Source: an uncultured Dorea sp.
GTDB lineage: Bacteria > Bacillota > Clostridia > Lachnospirales > Lachnospiraceae
Length of the DNA stretch: 64,000 nt
NCBI GenBank assembly: GCA_910586965.1
Contig: CAJUMF010000004.1
Coordinates: forward strand, 62,001 to 126,000
Direction: 5' to 3'
Shown here piece by piece: positions 60,561-64,000 of the stretch (the stretch's first letter is position 1; the number at the start of each line of letters is the position of its first letter). A model generated the notes under the pieces. It saw only the letters and a program-made list of their open reading frames with translations. It did not search any database and had not been told where the DNA came from. A program made the translations under genes and the position numbers.

Positions 60561-61067
60561 ATTAGCGATTTAATGATTAACGGGCAGATTAGAGACAGAG
60601 AAGTACGTTTGATTGGCGAGAACGGCGAACAGCTCGGAATTATGTCTTCAAAAGAGGCAATGAGGCTGGCGCAGGAGGCGGAGCTGGATTTGGTAAAGGT
60701 TGCCCCGAAGGCACAGCCGCCGGTATGCAAGATTATTGATTACGGAAAATACCGTTATGAGCTTGCAAGAAAAGAAAAAGAGGCGAAAAAGAAGCAGAAG
60801 ACCGTTGAAATTAAGGAAGTGCGTCTTTCACCGAACATCGACACCAATGATTTGAATACAAAAGTGAATAATGCCAGGAAATTCGTCAGCAAAGGCAACA
60901 AAGTAAAGGTTACCCTGCGTTTCAGAGGCCGTGAGATGGCGCATGTACAGCAAAGCAAGCATATTTTAGATGATTTTGCGCTTAAGCTTGCAGATATTGC
61001 GACCGTTGAAAAACAGCCAAAGTTAGAAGGCAGGAATATGAGTATGGTTTTAACTGAAAAACGTTAA
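60561..61067 (+). CDS. infC: translation initiation factor IF-3, ATT start
   Basis: Binds the 30S subunit and checks start-codon pairing. The 168-aa protein has the N-terminal domain (SDLMINGQIRDREVRLIG), a Lys-rich linker (KEKEAKKKQK) and the C-terminal domain. GGAGGTG at 60547-60553 is 7 bases from ATT 60561 but 19 from the first ATG (60573). The ATT reading adds the residues normally seen before MIN in the family. Rare start codons in infC allow autoregulation, since IF-3 rejects them. Confidence 0.92.
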   Translation: MSDLMINGQIRDREVRLIGENGEQLGIMSSKEAMRLAQEAELDLVKVAPKAQPPVCKIIDYGKYRYELARKEKEAKKKQKTVEIKEVRLSPNIDTNDLNTKVNNARKFVSKGNKVKVTLRFRGREMAHVQQSKHILDDFALKLADIATVEKQPKLEGRNMSMVLTEKR

Positions 61068-61097
61068 AAATATATACAAATTAAGGAGGAAATTAAC

Positions 61098-61295
61098 ATG
61101 CCAAAAATCAAAACAAATAGAGCGGCTGCAAAGCGCTTCAAAAAGACAGGTACAGGGAAGTTAGTCAGAAATAAAGCTTACAAGAGCCATATCTTAACTA
61201 AGAAGTCCACAAAGAGAAAGAGAAATCTCAGGAAACCAATCGTTACGGATGCAACAAACGTAAAGAATATGAAGAAGGTATTGCCGTATCTGTAA
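61098..61295 (+). CDS. rpmI: 50S ribosomal protein L35
   Basis: A 65-aa very basic ribosomal protein starting MPKIKTNRAAAKRFKKTG, the family N-terminus. AAGGAGG lies before the ATG. Second gene of the infC operon, typical for Firmicutes. Confidence 0.97.
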   Translation: MPKIKTNRAAAKRFKKTGTGKLVRNKAYKSHILTKKSTKRKRNLRKPIVTDATNVKNMKKVLPYL

Positions 61296-61341
61296 GCTTA
61301 TGCTTTCAGAAGGGTAAGGATTTGAAGGAGGATAATAAGAG

Positions 61342-61698
61342 ATGGCAAGAATTAAAGGCGGATTAAACGCTAAAAAAAGACATAACAGAACTTTGAAGTT
61401 AGCGAAGGGATACAGAGGAGCACGTTCCAAACAGTACAGAGTTGCAAAACAGTCTGTGATGAGAGCTCTTACATCTGCATATGCAGGAAGAAAGCAGAGA
61501 AAGCGTCAGATGCGTCAGCTCTGGATTGCACGTATCAATGCAGCAGCAAGAATGAATGGTTTATCTTACAGCAGACTGATGCATGGCCTTAAGCTGGCAA
61601 ACATTGATATCAACAGAAAGATGCTGGCTGAGATGGCTGTCAATGATGCAGAAGGATTTGCATCTGTCGCAGAACTTGCAAAAGCTAAGCTTGCGTAA
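61342..61698 (+). CDS. rplT: 50S ribosomal protein L20
   Basis: A 118-aa basic protein that helps assemble the 50S subunit. MARIKGGLNAKKRHNRTLK and RKRQMRQLWIARINAAAR are characteristic. In Firmicutes L20 binds the infC leader and represses the operon; the leader at 60395-60545 fits that model. AAGGAGG precedes the ATG, and a terminator follows. Confidence 0.97.
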   Translation: MARIKGGLNAKKRHNRTLKLAKGYRGARSKQYRVAKQSVMRALTSAYAGRKQRKRQMRQLWIARINAAARMNGLSYSRLMHGLKLANIDINRKMLAEMAVNDAEGFASVAELAKAKLA

Positions 61699-61721
61699 TT
61701 GAATAGATAAAGATATGCACA

Positions 61722-61750
61722 CAAACTGCCTTTTGGGGCAGTTTGTTTTC
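61722..61750 (+). terminator. terminator of the infC operon
   Basis: CAAACTGCC pairs with GGCAGTTTG around a 6-nt loop, followed by TTTT. Confidence 0.9.
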
Positions 61751-61755
61751 AAATT

Positions 61756-61792
61756 AGGGGTTGATAGAAAAGCGATCAAATCAACCCCTTAG
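61756..61792 (-). terminator. terminator after luxS
   Basis: On the minus strand AGGGGTTGAT pairs with ATCAACCCCT, just 3' of the luxS stop, then enters an A/T-rich tail. Confidence 0.75.
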
Positions 61793-61796
61793 AGAA

Positions 61797-62276
61797 CTAT
61801 TCGGGGTAGATAAGTTGTTCTGCTGTAATATTAAGCAGTACATCATCTAAATATTTCTTGGAAAGATACTTTGCCATAGGAAGGTTCATGTCCAGGTAAT
61901 TCCCGCAGTCTTTTGCAGCGGCTCCAGGCACTTCCCCCTCGAAATCTGCCATAAACTGATACATTTCCGTCAGAAGAGGTACGATATCCTTTGACTGGTA
62001 TTCGCCGGACAGGATCAGGTAAAATCCGGTGCGGCAGCCCATAGGCCCGAAGTAGATGGTCTTGTCTGCAAAGTCTTTGTGATTCCTCAGAAAAGTTGCG
62101 GCTAAGTGCTCGATGGTATGTATCTCTGCGGTATTCATCACAGGTTCGCAGTTAGGTCTAGTCATGCGAAGGTCAAAAGTGGTGACTGGGTTGCCGGCTA
62201 CGTTGTCAATCCGGGATACATAGACACCTGGGACGAGCCGCAGATGGTCTACAGTAAAGCTTGCTATTTTTTCCAT
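61797..62276 (-). CDS. luxS: S-ribosylhomocysteine lyase
   Basis: Splits S-ribosylhomocysteine into homocysteine and DPD, the precursor of AI-2, in the activated methyl cycle. The 159-aa length is typical. Zinc ligands are His53 and His57 in HTIEH and Cys124 in KDCGNY. The second catalytic Cys81 lies in GCRTGFY. AAAGGAGAG precedes the minus-strand start. No lsr-type AI-2 uptake genes adjoin it; the AI-2E family gene is 10 kb away. Confidence 0.96.
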   Translation of the reverse strand: MEKIASFTVDHLRLVPGVYVSRIDNVAGNPVTTFDLRMTRPNCEPVMNTAEIHTIEHLAATFLRNHKDFADKTIYFGPMGCRTGFYLILSGEYQSKDIVPLLTEMYQFMADFEGEVPGAAAKDCGNYLDMNLPMAKYLSKKYLDDVLLNITAEQLIYPE

Positions 62277-62427
62277 AAAGTTTCTCTCCTTTTTCTAATA
62301 TTGCCTGCTAGTAGTATAACATTTTTATCCAGAATTGACTATGAAAAATACAGGGAGTTGTGATATACTTATAAAGCGTGTGAATGAAGAGGATACACAG
62401 TATGATATCAGGCAGGAGGCGTGATAG

Positions 62428-63057
62428 ATGAAATTATATATGGTACGGCATGGCGAGACTGACTGGAATAAGGCGCGTAAGATCCAGGGACAGGTGGATA
62501 TCCCGCTCAATGCTTTCGGGAGACATCTGGCAGAAGAGACGGGAAAAGGACTGGCATCTATTCCTTTTGAAGCCTGTATAAGCAGTCCCCTTGAAAGAGC
62601 GGTAGAGACGGCAGAGCTGATCCTTGAAGGCAGGCCGGTGCCAATCTTTACTGATAGGCGGATCATCGAGATGGCATTCGGTGTCTGGGAGGGCGGATGC
62701 TGTTCAGAGGAAGGGTGGGATCTCCCGCAGGAGTTTCGCTACTTTTTTCACGCACCGGAAAAATACGTGGCGCCGGAGGGCGGCGAGGATTTTTATATGG
62801 TGAGAGACCGGCTGGAGGGTTTCCTGACAGAGCTTTATCAGAAAAAGGAATGGCAGGATAAGAACATTTTGATCACTACCCACGGTGCAGCCCTCTGCGG
62901 GATGCTGAATGTCATAAAGAATCAGCCGGTATCCGAGTATTGGGGCGTGGGCGTACATAAGAACTGTGCGGTTACAGAAGTGGAAGTGACAGGGGGTGTG
63001 CCGGTGATACTGTCGGAGAATTATGCTTATTATAAGGATGAAGTGAAGGCGTGGTAA
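62428..63057 (+). CDS. histidine phosphatase family protein
   Basis: A 209-aa phosphoglycerate-mutase-like phosphatase. VRHGETDWNKARKIQG carries the nucleophile His8, ISSPLERAVETAELI the second Arg, and ITTHGAALCGML the second His. The family ranges over cobalamin phosphatase, fructose bisphosphatase and broad phosphatases, and the substrate is not evident. CAGGAGG precedes the ATG. trpS starts 73 bases later. Confidence 0.92.
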   Translation: MKLYMVRHGETDWNKARKIQGQVDIPLNAFGRHLAEETGKGLASIPFEACISSPLERAVETAELILEGRPVPIFTDRRIIEMAFGVWEGGCCSEEGWDLPQEFRYFFHAPEKYVAPEGGEDFYMVRDRLEGFLTELYQKKEWQDKNILITTHGAALCGMLNVIKNQPVSEYWGVGVHKNCAVTEVEVTGGVPVILSENYAYYKDEVKAW

Positions 63058-63130
63058 GTGCGCCTGACCGGTAAGGCTTGGATAGAATCGAATGAAACAG
63101 AAAATAACAGTGGATTTGGAGGATGAAGAG

Positions 63131-64000
63131 ATGATCAATGGAAAAAAAGTATTATTCAGCGGAATGCAGGCGACGGGAAATCTGACTTTGGGAAACTATC
63201 TGGGGGCGCTGAAAAATTGGGTGACTTTAAGTGATGAATATGAATGTTTTTACAGCGTGGTAGATCTGCACTCTATTACCGTGCGGCAAGATCCGGCAAC
63301 CTTGCGGAAACGTGCGCGTGCACTTCTTACCCTTTATATTGCGGCAGGGATTGACCCGGAGAAAAACTGCATCTATTACCAGTCCCATGTGTCGGGGCAC
63401 GCAGAGCTTTCCTGGATACTTAACTGCTTCACTTATATGGGTGAGTTAAACCGTATGACCCAGTTTAAGGATAAGTCGGCTAAGCACGCAGATAACATCA
63501 ATGCGGGGCTTTTTACTTATCCGGTCCTTATGGCGGCGGATATCCTCCTCTATCAGGCGGATGTGGTTCCGGTGGGTGTGGATCAGATGCAGCATTTGGA
63601 GATTACAAGAGATATCGCAGAACGTTTTAATAATATTCACGGCGATGTATTTACCGTGCCGGAGGCATATATCGGCAAAGTTGGAGCGAAGATCATGAGC
63701 CTGCAAGATCCGTCTAAGAAAATGTCGAAGTCTGACGAGAATCCCAATGCCAGCATCTATCTGATGGATGATCCGGATACGGTCATGCGCAAATGCAAGC
63801 GTGCGGTTACGGATTCTGAGGCGCAGATCCTTTACCGCGACGAGCAGCCGGGAGTGAAGAACCTGATTGATATCTACAGCGCATGTACGGGGAAGACGCC
63901 GGAGGATGTGGTAAAGGAATTCGATGGTAAAGGTTACGGAGACTTTAAGACTGCCGTAGGTGAAGGGGTAGTATCTGTCTTAAAGCCGCTGCAGGACGAG
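63131..64000 (+). CDS. trpS: tryptophanyl-tRNA synthetase, N-terminal part (3' end outside window)
   Basis: Charges tRNA-Trp; class Ic synthetase. The frame is open from ATG 63131 to the right edge, 290 codons of about 335-340. FSGMQATGNLTLGNYLGAL is the HIGH-type region, followed by the Trp-pocket segment VGVDQMQHLEITRDIAERF. KKMSKSDENP is the KMSKS loop. GGAGG lies 8 bases before the ATG. No Trp T-box is visible before it, so it is probably expressed from upstream. Confidence 0.95.
   Translation, partial: MINGKKVLFSGMQATGNLTLGNYLGALKNWVTLSDEYECFYSVVDLHSITVRQDPATLRKRARALLTLYIAAGIDPEKNCIYYQSHVSGHAELSWILNCFTYMGELNRMTQFKDKSAKHADNINAGLFTYPVLMAADILLYQADVVPVGVDQMQHLEITRDIAERFNNIHGDVFTVPEAYIGKVGAKIMSLQDPSKKMSKSDENPNASIYLMDDPDTVMRKCKRAVTDSEAQILYRDEQPGVKNLIDIYSACTGKTPEDVVKEFDGKGYGDFKTAVGEGVVSVLKPLQDE

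Overview
The window reads as chromosomal DNA of a spore-forming, low-to-mid-GC Clostridia, most likely a Lachnospiraceae (Dorea/Blautia/Mediterraneibacter type). This is inferred from gene content and order: gap-pgk-tpiA-gpmI, a single-chain clostridial PurL of 1255 aa, two T-box leaders, cysE-cysS-mrnC-rlmB-sigH, infC-rpmI-rplT, a SpoVAF/GerA-type protein, DUF1540 and SEC-C proteins. No phage, insertion sequence or CRISPR array was seen. Both ends cut genes: gap at the left edge and trpS at the right edge.

Layout. 1-5.2 kb: lower glycolysis (gap, pgk, tpiA, an esterase-like hydrolase, gpmI) with strong terminators and two repeat-like palindromic intergenic stretches. 5.3-11.9 kb: a Bce-type two-component system and a Bce-type ABC transporter, separated by a chemoreceptor. 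12-12.8 kb: an AT-rich UPF0175/DUF3368 toxin-antitoxin-like pair. 12.8-17.5 kb: a K+ channel, a 151-bp palindromic element, a HAD phosphatase overlapping a 4-hydroxybutyrate dehydrogenase, a YgjP-like metalloprotease and a DUF1461 membrane protein. 17.6-23 kb: purL and gdhA. 23-26.3 kb: tRNA-Val, tRNA-Met, ispF with a Cys-rich tail, a GNAT protein and an Ldh_2 dehydrogenase. 26.6-31.3 kb: a second two-component system and a DUF342/FapA-like protein. 31.3-35.8 kb: Cys T-box, cysE, cysS, mrnC, rlmB, sigH, tRNA-Thr. 35.9-41.7 kb: NSS transporter, a frameshifted ThrE-like exporter, glnS, MocR regulator. 41.7-46.6 kb: an LEA-like anchored protein, cardiolipin synthase, purA, small proteins and a SEC-C protein. 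46.6-52.2 kb: Thr T-box, thioesterase, thrS, DUF1540, AI-2E family transporter, metA. 52.3-58.7 kb: LRR protein, AGCS symporter, dUTPase, SpoVAF-like protein, MATE pump. 58.7-64 kb: LysR regulator, B3/B4 protein, infC-rpmI-rplT with an attenuator-like leader, luxS, histidine phosphatase and trpS.

Most of the window is core metabolism and translation. Cysteine supply and charging (cysE, cysS) sit under one Cys T-box and share an operon with the sporulation sigma factor gene sigH. Threonyl-tRNA synthetase sits under a Thr T-box with a thioesterase gene placed first. infC appears to start with ATT behind a leader with mutually exclusive pairings. Accessory or odd items are the toxin-antitoxin pair, the palindromic repeats, the G7-tract frameshift in thrE, mismatched tRNA acceptor stems, the Cys-rich IspF tail and an orphan GerA-family protein. 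No clearly new multi-gene system was found; the most unusual signals are the palindromic elements, the infC leader and the G7 frameshift.
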